Shown here: in pieces, positions 1-9,571 of the stretch
Numbering within the stretch: the stretch's first letter is position 1
Layout of the letters: each line of letters starts with the position of its first letter
The notes under the pieces: model-generated
What the model saw: the letters and a program-made list of their open reading frames with translations, nothing else
Database searches by the model: none
What the model was told of the DNA's origin: nothing
NCBI RefSeq assembly: GCF_001758225.1
Contig: NZ_MAST01000052.1
Coordinates: 124,001-188,000, forward strand
Direction of reading: 5' to 3'
DNA length: 64,000 bases
Source: Humibacillus sp. DSM 29435
Lineage (GTDB): Bacteria > Actinomycetota > Actinomycetes > Actinomycetales > Dermatophilaceae
Program-made: the position numbers and the translations under genes

Positions 1-1
1 G

Positions 2-1120
2 GTTGTCGCCGTCATGACCAGGCACACCAACCTCTGGACCACTCGTACCCCGAGCCGACTCGAGCTGACCTACCTCGCGACCGCCGACGCACTGTGCCGC
101 ATGGTCACCGGCGGCGAGTTCCCCAACACGAGCGCACCTACTGGTCTGCGGCGCGGTGCCCCGCGGGTCGGCGACGGCGTCATCCGGCTCGATGTCGACG
201 GCGTCGTGACCTACGCCAGCCCGAACGCGGTGTCGGCGCTGCACCGCCTGGGGCACCTCGGCGAGGTCGTGGGAGCGAGTCTGGCGCAGATCGTCACCGA
301 CAACGTGCGAGAGTTCGACCCGGTCGATGAAGGTCTGGCGCTCGTGGTCACGGGCCGCCAACCGTGGCGCACCGAGATCGTCGCCGGTGGCACCACGGTG
401 TCGATGCGCGCGATCCCCCTCACCGAGGCTGGTCAGCGGTTCGGGGCCATCGTGCTGCTTCGTGACGTGGGCGAGCTGCGCCGTCGTGAGCGGGAGCTGA
501 TGACCAAGGACGCGACGATCCGTGAGATCCACCACCGTGTGAAGAACAACCTGCAGTCGGTCGCAGCCCTGCTGCGCCTGCAGGCCCGGCGCGTGCCGGA
601 GGGGGAGGCCCGGGCGGCGCTGGCGGAGGCGGAGCGACGGGTCGGAACGATCGCCCTCGTGCACGACCAGCTGAGTGCGGGGTTCGACGAGACCGTCGAC
701 TTCGACGCGATCGCCCAACGAGGGCTCAATGCCGTCGTCGAGGTGTCGGCCAACGGTGCTCCGGTGCGGACGACCACCGAGGGCTCTTTCGGTCGGCTCC
801 GGGCCGAAGACGCTACTTCGCTCGCGATGGTGATGAGCGAGCTGGTGCAGAATGCGATCGAGCACGGACTCGGCGAGAACGGGGGCCAGGTGCACATCAC
901 GATCGACCGTCAGGCCGACGAGCGGGGCAACCCGATGGTCGTGGTGTCGGTGGAGGACGACGGCAAGGGCATCGACCCGGCGCGACGACCCGGGTCAGGG
1001 CTCGGCACCCAGATCGTGCAGTCTCTGGTGGCAGACCTCTCCGGCCGCATCAGCTGGGAACCGGTGGTGCCCCACGGCACGCGGGCGCGGTTCACCGCCA
1101 GCCTGCGCCCCGTCACCTAG
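2..1120 (+). CDS. pdtaS: PdtaS-like sensor histidine kinase (5' end outside window)
   Basis: This is the C-terminal part of a sensor kinase. The frame is open to the window edge, so the first in-frame ATG at 14 is probably internal. Counting from that ATG, a PAS-like segment covers about residues 50-155. A HisKA_2 dimerisation/phosphoacceptor segment follows with EIHHRVKNNLQ (His174 the likely phosphoacceptor), then an HATPase with N-box MSELVQNAIEHG, G1 VEDDGKGID and G2 GSGLGTQIV. The family phosphorylates an ANTAR-domain RNA-binding antiterminator (PdtaR), which is not in this window. The missing N-terminus would carry a GAF domain. In Mycobacterium the gene also neighbours whiB1, which supports the name. 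The orthology is a family judgement, not a search result. Confidence 0.88.
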   Translation, partial: VVAVMTRHTNLWTTRTPSRLELTYLATADALCRMVTGGEFPNTSAPTGLRRGAPRVGDGVIRLDVDGVVTYASPNAVSALHRLGHLGEVVGASLAQIVTDNVREFDPVDEGLALVVTGRQPWRTEIVAGGTTVSMRAIPLTEAGQRFGAIVLLRDVGELRRRERELMTKDATIREIHHRVKNNLQSVAALLRLQARRVPEGEARAALAEAERRVGTIALVHDQLSAGFDETVDFDAIAQRGLNAVVEVSANGAPVRTTTEGSFGRLRAEDATSLAMVMSELVQNAIEHGLGENGGQVHITIDRQADERGNPMVVVSVEDDGKGIDPARRPGSGLGTQIVQSLVADLSGRISWEPVVPHGTRARFTASLRPVT

Positions 1121-1173
1121 GACGGTGCCCGCCTCGAGATCTCACAACGAGACGGGGCGCCTCACAACAGCAA

Positions 1174-1201
1174 TGCCCGGCGACCGGGAGGTCACCGGGC
1201 A
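1174..1201. terminator. hairpin between convergent pdtaS and whiB1
   Basis: Arms of 12 nt (1174-1185 and 1190-1201) pair with one mismatch around a GGGA loop. The hairpin lies between the stop codons of two converging genes, so it could terminate either transcript. There is no clear T-tract. Confidence 0.5.
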
Positions 1202-1217
1202 CAGACAGTTCCGGGGC

Positions 1218-1466
1218 TCAGCTGGCTCGGCGTGCTCTGGCGTTTCGCCGCTTGAGGGCGCGGCGCTCGTCTTCGGAGAGACCGCCCCACACGCCGGCAT
1301 CCTGCCCGCTCTCCAGGGCCCACTTCAGACACGTCTCGATCACGGGGCAGGTGCGGCACACTGCCTTGGCCTCTTCTATCTGCAAGATGGCCGGCCCGGT
1401 GTTCCCGATCGGGAAGAACAGCTCTGGGTCGACCTCTAAGCAGGCAGCGCGGTCGCGCCAATCCAT
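1218..1466 (-). CDS. whiB1: WhiB1-type iron-sulfur transcriptional regulator
   Basis: An 82-residue protein with the complete WhiB signature. Four cysteines (Cys9, Cys37, Cys40, Cys46) would hold a [4Fe-4S] cluster, GVWGG (58-62) is the family turn, and a basic C-terminus follows (ERRALKRRNARARR). The start MDWR and the tail match the WhiB1 subgroup, which binds the principal sigma factor and senses nitric oxide through its cluster. AAGGAG lies 10 nt upstream of the ATG. The gene converges on the PdtaS-like kinase, the neighbour pair seen in mycobacteria. WhiB1 is usually essential; that is family knowledge and is not shown here. Confidence 0.92.
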   Translation of the reverse strand: MDWRDRAACLEVDPELFFPIGNTGPAILQIEEAKAVCRTCPVIETCLKWALESGQDAGVWGGLSEDERRALKRRNARARRAS

Positions 1467-1806
1467 GTGGATCGTGCTCCTTCATCATCTGTCGTACGCA
1501 CCAAAGGGGCGCCCAAGGGGCACAGTTCGGTACTGGGTTCGGGCACCAGCGTCTTTGTCGGAGCCATACGGGTCGTGCTGGTTCAGCGTCATCAGCGACC
1601 TGAGGATCTCCTAAAGGTCGCAACGGAATCGGTATCGAATATGTTCCGAGCGAGTTCCGTCGGTGTTTCGGCGAGGTGGCTGCAGGATCGAGGTGCCCGA
1701 AAGGACAGACCGCACCGAAAGGTGACTCTATCGGCTGGGAGGCGATCCGGCTAGGTTAGATAAGTCACGTCCGAGCGTGTCGCACTCGACTGGCTACCCT
1801 TGGGCG
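1467..1806. other. 340-nt divergent intergenic region upstream of whiB1
   Basis: This gap separates whiB1 (minus) from the membrane-protein gene (plus) and is less GC-rich than the flanking genes. It must hold promoters for both. On the plus strand, a possible -10 (TAGGTT, 1752-1757) precedes the 1807 start. I see no convincing ORF, tRNA or strong hairpin. ORFs that run through it have no RBS and no recognisable protein. Confidence 0.5.
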
Positions 1807-2295
1807 GTGACCGACCCGAAAGCCCACCTGCCTCGTGACCTGCGCTCCCACCGTGTGTCTGCCGCGCTGGCGGCCTTCGAAGGGGTCGCGCTCCTCGGCT
1901 TTGCCGGCTTCTACGGTTACGAGATCGCCTCCGGCGCCACCGACGACGCGACCCGAGGGGTGAGCTCTGGCGTGCTGATCCTGGTCTTCGCCCTCTTCCT
2001 GCTCGCGATGGCCCGCGGATGGGCGCGCCTGGCCGACTGGCCGCGCACCCCCACCCTGTTGTGGAACCTGCTGCTGCTGCCCGTGGCCTGGTCGCTGTTC
2101 CAGTCCGGTCGCACGCTGGTCGCCCTGGGAGTGGCCGTCGTTGCGGTGGTGAGCGTGGTGGCTGCGCTGGGGGCCCGGCCGAACGACCCGATCCGACGCG
2201 GTAATCCCGGTAATCCCGAAAATCCCGGTGACGCCGGTGACGATGATGACGTCGGTGGCCCCGACGATGGTTCGCACCGACGTCGGATCAGCTGA
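1807..2295 (+). CDS. small integral membrane protein of unknown function
   Basis: About 162 residues from the GTG at 1807. An in-frame GTG at 1777 would add ten unlikely residues. Roughly four hydrophobic segments (near residues 20-40, 53-70, 82-97 and 102-123) indicate a polytopic inner-membrane protein. The C-terminal 40 residues are Gly/Asn/Asp-rich and end in a basic DDGSHRRRIS. In this tail the DNA contains short direct repeats (ggtaatccc) encoding NPGNPENPGD. No family motif is recognised. Its 3' end overlaps the stop of the convergent SGNH hydrolase gene by 8 nt. Confidence 0.6.
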   Translation: MTDPKAHLPRDLRSHRVSAALAAFEGVALLGFAGFYGYEIASGATDDATRGVSSGVLILVFALFLLAMARGWARLADWPRTPTLLWNLLLLPVAWSLFQSGRTLVALGVAVVAVVSVVAALGARPNDPIRRGNPGNPENPGDAGDDDDVGGPDDGSHRRRIS

Positions 2296-3106
2296 TCGAG
2301 AGCCAGTCGTTCCAGCCGTTGTGCAGCACCAGCCAGGCGATCAGGCCGTAGCCGGCCTGGCCCGGGTGCACCCGGTCTGGGCTGGCGGCGACGTCGGCCA
2401 TCCACTGGTCGTGGCTGACCAGCGGCCGGTAGCAGTCGACGTAGGTGATTCCGCGCCGCGCGCACACGTCGGCCTGAGCCTCGGCCAGGCTCTCGATGCG
2501 TCGGTTGGTCTCGGGGTCGAGGGTGGGGGTCAGGCCCACGACGAACACTCCGATGCCGGAGTTGGCGGCCTCGTCGAGCACGTTCGCAAGGTTGAGTCGC
2601 GAGCGGGCCATCGTCATGCCCGTCATGATGTCGTGGCTGCCCACCGAGAGCACGAGCCGCCGCTCGGCCCGGCCCTGCCAGCGCGGGTGGCACTCGGCGC
2701 TCCACCGGGCCACGACGTCGCCCGAGGTGTTGCCTCGCACCCCCAGGTTGTAGGCCGTCAGGTCGAGGTCGGGATGCTGCGTGCGGGCCACGACCCGGCC
2801 CACCCAACCCAGCCCCTTCGGGTCGCCGTAGCCGGCCGTGGTGGACGCTCCCATGAAAACCATGCCGACGTCGCGAACACCGTCGGCGATCGAGAAGTCC
2901 GGGGTCGGCGAGAAGACCGGCTCCTCGGAGGCGACCGGGCGCGACGCCGCTGACGGGCCGGCCTCCGCCGTGCGCGAGACGGACTGCGGTTGGGGCCCTG
3001 CTGAGGACCGGTCATCGGTGAAGCTGATGTGTGAGGTCGGGTAGGCAGGGCCCACACCGAACTCGAGCGGTGCGTCGTCGGTGCCGGCGGGGGTGGGGTC
3101 GGTCAT
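2288..3106 (-). CDS. SGNH/GDSL-family hydrolase
   Basis: A 272-residue protein. The first 75 residues are polar and probably disordered. The rest carries SGNH blocks: block I is VFMGASTTAGYG with the nucleophile Ser88, block II is around NLGVRGNTSGD, block III is LSVGSHDIMTG, and block V is DRVHPGQAGY with the catalytic Asp/His pair. Family members hydrolyse esters or acyl groups; the substrate cannot be inferred. No signal peptide is visible, so it is likely cytosolic. A GAGGA Shine-Dalgarno supports the ATG at 3106. The block I residue after Gly is Ala rather than Asp, as in many lipase-GDSL-2 proteins. Confidence 0.8.
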   Translation of the reverse strand: MTDPTPAGTDDAPLEFGVGPAYPTSHISFTDDRSSAGPQPQSVSRTAEAGPSAASRPVASEEPVFSPTPDFSIADGVRDVGMVFMGASTTAGYGDPKGLGWVGRVVARTQHPDLDLTAYNLGVRGNTSGDVVARWSAECHPRWQGRAERRLVLSVGSHDIMTGMTMARSRLNLANVLDEAANSGIGVFVVGLTPTLDPETNRRIESLAEAQADVCARRGITYVDCYRPLVSHDQWMADVAASPDRVHPGQAGYGLIAWLVLHNGWNDWLSIS

Positions 3107-3134
3107 GGTGAGTCCTCGTCGTCAGCCCTGGGTG

Positions 3135-3311
3135 TCAGTCTTCGTCATCATCGAGTCGTGCCAGCCAGGTCGCGAGCCGTTCGACTGCCACCTCGAACTC
3201 GGGGTGAACATCAACGAATGCTCGCAGCTGGTCGGCGAGCCAGTCGAGGCTCACCTCTTCCTCGCCCCGGCGGGCCGCCAACTCCTCGATGCCCCGGTCG
3301 GTGAAGTACAC
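3135..3311 (-). CDS. small conserved acidic protein (DUF6104-like)
   Basis: A 58-residue ORF starting at GTG 3311. It begins MYFTDRGIEEL and continues with RRGEEEVSLDWLADQLRAF and a C-terminal LATWLARLDDDED. The composition and start match the short actinobacterial DUF6104 family often found next to the 2-oxoglutarate decarboxylase gene, as here (kgd starts its minus-strand transcription upstream). Function is unknown. The protein looks helical, acidic and soluble. The frame ends in TGA at 3135-3137. The family name is from memory and should be treated as probable. Confidence 0.75.
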   Translation of the reverse strand: MYFTDRGIEELAARRGEEEVSLDWLADQLRAFVDVHPEFEVAVERLATWLARLDDDED

Positions 3312-3412
3312 GTTCGGAGGCTATCGCGTCGGGCCGCCGGTCCAGGGGAGGCACGCGTCGCGGGCTCCCCTGGACTGTGAACAGCAGGCTCGACATCGAG
3401 ACGCCCGGTCGG

Positions 3413-6400
3413 TCAGCGCGCGAACGCCCGCTCGATCAGCTCGGCCTGCTGGGCGGCGTGCTTCTTCGAGCTGCCCGTGGCCGGCGACGCCGATGCCTTG
3501 CGGGAGACAACCCGGATCGAACGCAGTTCACCCCGCTCGGACAGGTCGTCGTGCAGCCACTGCGCCATCAGCGGCCAGGCCCCCTGGTTTCGCGGCTCGT
3601 CCTGGACCCAGACGATCTCGGCTCCGGGGTGCTTGGCCACGGCTGCCGCGATCTCCTGGTCGGGAATCGGGTACAGCCTTTCGACCCTGATGATCGCCGT
3701 CTCGCGGTCGCCACGCTTCTCACGTTCGGCGTCGAGCTCGTGAACCACCTTGCCCGACGCGAGCAGCACCCTGGTGACGGTGTCGGTAACGCCGTCATGG
3801 TCGGCGAGCACCGGCTGGAAGCCTCCGGTCGTGAACGCCTCGACGGCACTGGCAGCAGCCTTGCTGCGCAGCATCGACTTCGGGGTGAAGACGATCAGCG
3901 GGGTGCGCGGGCGCGCGTAGGCCTGTCGACGCAGCAGGTGGAAGTACGACGCGGCGGTCGACGGGTAGGCGACGGTCATGTTGTTCTCGGCGCAGAGCTG
4001 CAGGTAGCGCTCGATACGCGCCGAGCTGTGGTCAGGGCCCTGGCCCTCGTAGCCGTGGGGCAGGAGCAGCACGACCGAGCTACGTTGCCCCCACTTCTGC
4101 TCCGAGCTGCTGATGAACTCGTCGACGATCGTCTGGGCCCCGTTGCCGAAGTCTCCGAACTGCGCCTCCCACAGCACCAGCGCGTCGGGCCGCTCGACCG
4201 AGTAGCCGTACTCGAAGCCCATCGCGGCGTACTCGGAGAGCAGCGAGTCGTAGATCCAGAACCGGGCCTGACCCTCGCCGAGGTAGAGCAGGGGGGTCCA
4301 TTCCTCCCCGTCGTTCTTGTCGATGAGCACTGCGTGGCGCTGCACGAAGGTGCCGCGACGGGTGTCCTGGCCGGCGATACGAACCGGGGTGCCCTCCTTG
4401 AGCAGCGTGCCGAAGGCAAGCAGCTCGGCCATCGGCCAGTCGATGCCGCCGTCGCGCACCATCTGCGCCCGACGCTCCATCAGCTGTCCCAGCTTCGGGT
4501 GAATGGTGAAGCCCTCGGGTGGGCTGGTGAAGGTCTCGCCGATGTGCACGAGCTCGCTGAGCTCGACGCCCGTCCTGGTGGCCGAGCGGGTCGGGGCGGA
4601 GTCGTCGTCGATCTGGGCCTGGGGCTTCTCGAGACCGCGGTTGTCGGGCGCGTCGGAGTCGGTCGCCGCGTCGCTGCGGGTGGTGTCGGCCTTCTTGGCC
4701 GCCTTCGTCTCGATGAAGACCCGCTCGAGCTGCTGCTGGTAGTCGCGCAGCGCCGCCTCGGCGTCCTCCTGAGCCATGTCGCCACGACCGATGAGCGACT
4801 CGGTGTAGAGCTTGCGCACCGAGCGCTTGGCCTCGATGAGGTTGTACATCATCGGCTGGGTCATCGAGGGGTCGTCTCCCTCGTTGTGGCCACGCCGGCG
4901 GTAGCACACCATGTCGACCACGACGTCCTTGTTGAACTCCTGACGGAACTCGTAGGCCAGCTCGGCGACGCGTACGCAGGCCTCCGGGTCGTCGCCGTTC
5001 ACGTGGAAGATCGGCGCCTGGATCATCCGGGCCACGTCGGTCGAGTAGACCGACGAGCGCGAGCTGCTCGGCGAGGTGGTGAAGCCGACCTGGTTGTTGA
5101 CGACGACATGGATGGTGCCGCCGGTGCGGTAGCCGCGCAGCTGCGAGAGGTTGAGGGTCTCGGCCACCACGCCCTGTCCGGCGAAGGCCGCGTCACCGTG
5201 CATGAGCAGCGGCAGCACGGTGAAGCTCTCGCCACCGAGGTTGAGCCGGTCCTGCTTCGCGCGCACGATACCTTCGAGCACGGGGTTGACCGCCTCCAGG
5301 TGTGAGGGGTTGGCCGCCAGGTAGACCTTCGTCTTCGCGCCGTCCTCGGCCACGAACTCACCCTCGGTACCGAGGTGGTACTTCACGTCACCCGAGCCCT
5401 GCACGGAGTTGGGGTCGGACTTGCCCTCGAACTCGCGGAAGATCTGGCCGTAGCTCTTGCCGGCGATGTTGGCCAGCACGTTGAGGCGGCCACGGTGCGG
5501 CATCCCGATGCACACCTCGTCGAGCCCGTCGCTGGCGGCCCGGCAGAGGATCCGGTCGAGCAACGCGATGGCCGACTCGCCGCCTTCGAGGGAGAACCGC
5601 TTCTGGCCGACGAACTTCGTCTGCAGGAACGTCTCGAACGCCTCGGCGGAGTTGAGCCGGCGCATGATGCGCATCTGCTCGTCCTTCGAGGTCTTGGCGT
5701 AGGGCCGCTCGACCTTGTGCTGGATCCAGGCGCGCTGCTCGGGGTCTTGGATGTGCATGTACTCGATGCCGACGGTACGACAGTACGAGTCACGCAGGAT
5801 GCCGAGGATCTTGCGCAGCTTGAGGAAGGGCACCCCGCCGAAACCGCCGGTGGCGAAGCTGCGGTCGAGGTCCCAGAGGCTGAGGCCGTGGGTCGTGACG
5901 TCGAGGTCGGCGTGGCGCCGCTGCTTGTACTCCAGCGGGTCGGTGTCGGCCATCAGGTGGCCGCGCACGCGATAGGCGCGGATCAGCTTCTGCACCCGAG
6001 CGACCTTGTTGATGTCGTCGTCGTGCGAGGAGTCGAGGTCCTGGCTCCAGCGGATCGGCTCGTACGGGATGCGAAGCGACTCGAAGAGCTCGTCGTAGAA
6101 GCGGTTGTCGCCGAGAAGCAGCTGGTGGATGACCCGGAGGTAGTCGCCGCTCTGCGCACCCTGGATGATGCGGTGGTCGTAGGTCGAGGTCAGCGTGAGG
6201 ATCTTGCTCACCGCGTTGCGGTTGAGGGTCTCGGTGCTCGCCCCCTGCCACTGCGCCGGGTACTCGAGAGCGCCCACGCCGATGATGGCTCCCTGACCGG
6301 CCATGAGGCGCGGCACGGAGTGGACCGTGCCGATGCCGCCCGGGTTGGTCAGCGAGATCGTGGTGCCCTGGAAGTCCTCGACCGTGAGCTTGTTCGTGCG

Positions 6401-7354
6401 AGCCTTGCGCACCATGTCTTCGTAGGCGGTCCAGAAGTGCACGAAGTCCATCGACTCGGCCGACTTGATCGACGGCACCACGAGGGTGCGGCTGCCGTCA
6501 GGCTTCTGCAGGTCGATGGCGAGACCGAAGTTGACGTGGGCGGGCTGCAGGAGCGCCGGCTTGCCGTTCTGCTCGATGAAGCCGTTGTTCATCTCGGGCA
6601 TCAGCTCGAGGGCCTTGACCATCGCGTAGCCGACGATGTGGGTGAAGCTGACCTTGCCACCTCGTGAGCGGGCCAGGTGGTTGTTGATCACGACCCGGTT
6701 GTCGATCAGCAGCTTGGCCGGGACGGCGCGCACGCTCGTGGCGGTGGGTACTCCGAGCGAGCTCTCCATGTTGGTCACGACGCGAGCCGTGGCGCCGCGA
6801 AGGGGTTTGACGACGGCGTCGTTCACCGGGCCCGACTCCTTGGGCTGGGGGATGTCGCGCGGCGTCCGAGCCGACTGCTCTGCGCGCGCGGCCGACGTCT
6901 CGGCCTTCTCGGCTGTGGCGGTGGTGGCGGCGGTGGGGCTCTTGGCGGCAGGTTCGGCCTTGGGCTGCGGGGCGGGTTCGGGCCGGTTTGCGGGAGGCGA
7001 GGACGGTTGGGCGCGCTGGCCGTTGCTCGCCGGCGCCGACGCCTGTCCGTTGGACGAACCGTGGTCGGCGCTCTTCTCGGCAGGGGCCGCGGCCGGCTTC
7101 ACCACGCTGCCCTTGTCACGCGTGCTGTCCTTGTCGACCGTGCTGTCCTTGTCGACCGTGCTGCCCTTGCCAACCTTGCTCTGGTCGCCGTTCGACTCGC
7201 CGCCGTCCTGCGGCTGGTAGTCCTCGAAGAAGGCCCACCAGGCCTTGTCGACCGAGGACTTGTCGGTGAGGAATCGCTGGTAGAGCTCGTCGACGAGCCA
7301 TTCGTTCGGCCCGAAGGATGCCATCGGGTCGCCGGTGGTGGACTGATCGGACAC
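3413..7354 (-). CDS. kgd: multifunctional 2-oxoglutarate decarboxylase/dehydrogenase (Kgd/OdhA)
   Basis: A 1313-residue fusion enzyme of the TCA cycle that acts on 2-oxoglutarate with thiamine diphosphate. An N-terminal helix ([14 protein letters not shown], about 16-29) leads into a low-complexity Ala/Pro/Ser linker (about 48-175) with VDKDST repeats. A succinyltransferase-like domain (about 185-425) has the active-site TYDHR (His404). The E1 part carries the ThDP motif, from [11 protein letters not shown] to [10 protein letters not shown] polar insert ([17 protein letters not shown] and following) makes the E1 linker longer than in mycobacterial Kgd. In this family the acyltransferase domain works with E2/lipoyl partners encoded elsewhere, and an FHA protein (GarA/OdhI) inhibits it. 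Neither partner is in the window. The start is GTG. Confidence 0.95.
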   Translation of the reverse strand: MSDQSTTGDPMASFGPNEWLVDELYQRFLTDKSSVDKAWWAFFEDYQPQDGGESNGDQSKVGKGSTVDKDSTVDKDSTRDKGSVVKPAAAPAEKSADHGSSNGQASAPASNGQRAQPSSPPANRPEPAPQPKAEPAAKSPTAATTATAEKAETSAARAEQSARTPRDIPQPKESGPVNDAVVKPLRGATARVVTNMESSLGVPTATSVRAVPAKLLIDNRVVINNHLARSRGGKVSFTHIVGYAMVKALELMPEMNNGFIEQNGKPALLQPAHVNFGLAIDLQKPDGSRTLVVPSIKSAESMDFVHFWTAYEDMVRKARTNKLTVEDFQGTTISLTNPGGIGTVHSVPRLMAGQGAIIGVGALEYPAQWQGASTETLNRNAVSKILTLTSTYDHRIIQGAQSGDYLRVIHQLLLGDNRFYDELFESLRIPYEPIRWSQDLDSSHDDDINKVARVQKLIRAYRVRGHLMADTDPLEYKQRRHADLDVTTHGLSLWDLDRSFATGGFGGVPFLKLRKILGILRDSYCRTVGIEYMHIQDPEQRAWIQHKVERPYAKTSKDEQMRIMRRLNSAEAFETFLQTKFVGQKRFSLEGGESAIALLDRILCRAASDGLDEVCIGMPHRGRLNVLANIAGKSYGQIFREFEGKSDPNSVQGSGDVKYHLGTEGEFVAEDGAKTKVYLAANPSHLEAVNPVLEGIVRAKQDRLNLGGESFTVLPLLMHGDAAFAGQGVVAETLNLSQLRGYRTGGTIHVVVNNQVGFTTSPSSSRSSVYSTDVARMIQAPIFHVNGDDPEACVRVAELAYEFRQEFNKDVVVDMVCYRRRGHNEGDDPSMTQPMMYNLIEAKRSVRKLYTESLIGRGDMAQEDAEAALRDYQQQLERVFIETKAAKKADTTRSDAATDSDAPDNRGLEKPQAQIDDDSAPTRSATRTGVELSELVHIGETFTSPPEGFTIHPKLGQLMERRAQMVRDGGIDWPMAELLAFGTLLKEGTPVRIAGQDTRRGTFVQRHAVLIDKNDGEEWTPLLYLGEGQARFWIYDSLLSEYAAMGFEYGYSVERPDALVLWEAQFGDFGNGAQTIVDEFISSSEQKWGQRSSVVLLLPHGYEGQGPDHSSARIERYLQLCAENNMTVAYPSTAASYFHLLRRQAYARPRTPLIVFTPKSMLRSKAAASAVEAFTTGGFQPVLADHDGVTDTVTRVLLASGKVVHELDAEREKRGDRETAIIRVERLYPIPDQEIAAAVAKHPGAEIVWVQDEPRNQGAWPLMAQWLHDDLSERGELRSIRVVSRKASASPATGSSKKHAAQQAELIERAFAR

Positions 7355-7494
7355 GGCGAATGCGCCTCTTTCGCTACAGGTGTGAGTTCTTGGCTATCCG
7401 AGCAGCCTAGCCCCGAATGCGCGTGTACCCGAGGAGGCCCGCGATGTCGAGTGCTTCTGCTCGTCGAAGGGTGCCGGTCGAGCTCGGACGGCCG

Positions 7495-8301
7495 TCAGCT
7501 GATGTCGGCGCGAAGGGTGCGCCAGGTGCCGAAACCGGCCATCACGGCCGCGTACGCCGTCAGCACGAGAGCGGCGGCCCACCACGAGAGCGTCGACGTG
7601 GTCGGTCCGCCGAAACCGCCACCGGACTCGAGCATGGCGCTGGTCGCCTGGCTCGGCAGGTAGGGCGTGATCTTGGCTCCCGTCTCCGTCAGGGAGATCA
7701 GGGTCCCGACGATCGGCTCGACGATCCAGGCCACGCCCACGGCGATCAGCAGCGCCGCCACCTGGTTGGGGATGAGGATCGCGACGCCGAGGCCGATGAG
7801 GGCCCACAGACCCAGTGCGAGCAACGAGAGCGCCAACGCGCGCCAGATCGAGCTGTCCGCGAACGGGGCGTGGCCCTTGGCGACGAGGATGGCGGTGCCA
7901 CTGGACACCGACCCCGCCAGCGACAGCACTCCGTAGAAGGCTCCGATGACGAGCAACGCCAACACCTTGGCTCCCATGACGACACCGCGCCGTGGCTGCG
8001 CCAGGAAGGTCGACGTGATGGTCTTGTGTCGGTACTCGGAGCCGATCGTCAACACCCCGATCGAGAGGGTGAGCAGATAGCCGATCTGGATCGCACCGGT
8101 GAACACCGATTTCGCCAGCTGGGCGTCGTTGAGTGGGGCGCTCGGTGCTCCGCCCGGGCCGCCACGAACTGCGTCGCTGGTGAGCAGGAAGGCGAAGACG
8201 GCGGCGAAGGCCGCTCCCACGACGAACACGGCGATGGCCATGCCCCACCAGAGTCGGGTGGTGAAGAACTTGCGCAGCTCGGCGCGGATCGCGGCGGTCA
8301 T
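7495..8301 (-). CDS. ABC-2 type transporter permease
   Basis: 268 residues with about six membrane helices. An N-terminal amphipathic stretch (AAIRAELRKFFTTRLWW) precedes the first helix, then comes a Pro/Gly-rich external loop, then a conserved EYRHKTITSTFL segment typical of ABC-2 permeases that pair with a single ATPase. Its ATG overlaps the stop of the upstream ATPase gene by 4 nt, so translation is probably coupled. The likely role is an exporter or drug/lipid efflux pump; the substrate is unknown. Confidence 0.85.
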   Translation of the reverse strand: MTAAIRAELRKFFTTRLWWGMAIAVFVVGAAFAAVFAFLLTSDAVRGGPGGAPSAPLNDAQLAKSVFTGAIQIGYLLTLSIGVLTIGSEYRHKTITSTFLAQPRRGVVMGAKVLALLVIGAFYGVLSLAGSVSSGTAILVAKGHAPFADSSIWRALALSLLALGLWALIGLGVAILIPNQVAALLIAVGVAWIVEPIVGTLISLTETGAKITPYLPSQATSAMLESGGGFGGPTTSTLSWWAAALVLTAYAAVMAGFGTWRTLRADIS

Positions 8302-9377
8302 CGCCGGTCCTCCTCGGGGTCGGGCGCGTTCAGCAGGGCCGGGTCGATCGGTGACCCGACGGGGGGTGGGAGGTTCGACGGCGCGCTCGACCCGTTGCCG
8401 TCCGCCGCCCCCCGGCCGTGCCCGAGGTCGTCGCCGAGGTTGCGGTTTCGGTTCTCGTCGCTCTCGGTGAGGTTGAAGAACAGCTCCTCGAGGTGGGTCT
8501 GCTCCGAGCGCAGCTCGTGGATCGACACGTCACTCGCGTGGGCGATGTCGCCGACCACGGCAAGGTCATCGACCGTCACCCGCAGACCGCCGTCCTTCGG
8601 GCGCACCGCGATGCCGCGACCCTCGAGCGCCGCCACGAGACGTTCCGGGTCGGAGGTCCGCACGAACGCGGTCGGCTCGCCGCGCAGCTCGGCCACGGTG
8701 CCCTGAGCCACCGCCTTGCCGTTGGCGATGATGACGACGTCGTCGACGGTCTGTTCGACCTCGGAGAGCATGTGGCTGGAGATGAGCAGGGTGCGACCCT
8801 CGTCGGCGAGGTGGCGCAGGAACCCGCGTAGCCAGCGGATGCCCTCCGGGTCGAGACCGTTCGCCGGCTCGTCGAGGATGATCACCCTGGGGTCGCCGAG
8901 CAGGGCGGCGGCCAGGCCCAGGCGCTGCCGCATACCCATCGAGTAGCCACCGGCTCGCTTGCGGGCTGCAGCCGGGATGCCGACCAGCTCGAGCAGCTCG
9001 TCGACGCGCCGGTCGGAGACTCCCGCCACGGCAGCCTGCACCCGGAGGTGGTCGCGTCCGGTACGGCCGGGGTGGAAGTTGGTGGCCTCCAGCGCCGAGC
9101 CGACGACCGTGAGCGGGTTGGGGATGTCGGCATAGCGGCGGCCGTCGATGGTGCCGGTTCCGGAGGTGGGTCGAACCAGGCCGAGCAGCATCCGAAGCGT
9201 CGTGGTCTTACCGCTGCCGTTCGGGCCGAGGAAGCCGGTCACCCGTCCCGGCTCGACGTCGAAGTTGAGGGCGTCGACGGCTGTGAACGAGCCGAACCTC
9301 TTGGTCAGCGCGCGCACCTGGATGAGACCGCTCATCGCCGACGTCGCCGACCCGCTGTCGGATCGCGCACTGGTCAC
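8298..9377 (-). CDS. ABC transporter ATP-binding protein
   Basis: 359 residues. Walker A is GPNGSGKTT, the signature is YSMGMRQRLGLAAAL, Walker B is VIILDEPANGLDPEG, and the switch histidine lies in LLISSHML. The domain order and the C-terminal regulatory segment are those of the CcmA/DrrA-like export subfamily. The last 45 residues form a Gly/Pro/Asn-rich tail beyond the usual end. The GTG at 9377 is supported by GAGAGGAG seven nt upstream; a shorter start at MSGLIQV is possible. It is co-translated with the permease that follows. Confidence 0.88.
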   Translation of the reverse strand: MTSARSDSGSATSAMSGLIQVRALTKRFGSFTAVDALNFDVEPGRVTGFLGPNGSGKTTTLRMLLGLVRPTSGTGTIDGRRYADIPNPLTVVGSALEATNFHPGRTGRDHLRVQAAVAGVSDRRVDELLELVGIPAAARKRAGGYSMGMRQRLGLAAALLGDPRVIILDEPANGLDPEGIRWLRGFLRHLADEGRTLLISSHMLSEVEQTVDDVVIIANGKAVAQGTVAELRGEPTAFVRTSDPERLVAALEGRGIAVRPKDGGLRVTVDDLAVVGDIAHASDVSIHELRSEQTHLEELFFNLTESDENRNRNLGDDLGHGRGAADGNGSSAPSNLPPPVGSPIDPALLNAPDPEEDRR

Positions 9378-9556
9378 CGTGGCTCCTCTCGACCCTCTCG
9401 CAGGGCCCGACTCGCCGACGGACCGCGGTCAACTCAACCACACGTGCCCCGGCAGACCGTGACACCGGCCACCGGTGAGCGACGGCGGCGCCGCTGCGAC
9501 GTCGCGAGGCTGCCACCCACCGCGGGCACCGGTGCTCGAGGTGGCCGACCCTTGCC

Positions 9557-9562
9557 TATAGT
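9557..9562 (+). promoter_or_regulatory. -10 element TATAGT, near-leaderless start
   Basis: TATAGT ends 9 nt before the ATG at 9572 and there is no Shine-Dalgarno. It sits in the palindrome ATAGTT-GGCG-AACTAT (9558-9573), which reaches the start codon and could be an operator or hairpin. Confidence 0.5.
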
Positions 9563-9571
9563 TGGCGAACT

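Noticed and set aside
14-1120. ATG at 14 as the true start of the kinase
   Set aside because: The frame is open to the window edge and upstream residues (VVAV) continue the conserved sequence, so the gene begins outside the window.
1467-1776. Plus-strand ORF between whiB1 and the membrane-protein gene
   Set aside because: It has no RBS, low-complexity composition and overlaps the divergent promoter region. No homology motif is visible.
3377-5305. 642-residue plus-strand ORF
   Set aside because: It is the antisense shadow of kgd, a certain gene. Its composition (Arg, Leu, Val, His-rich) and lack of motifs are typical of reverse-complement GC-rich coding sequence.
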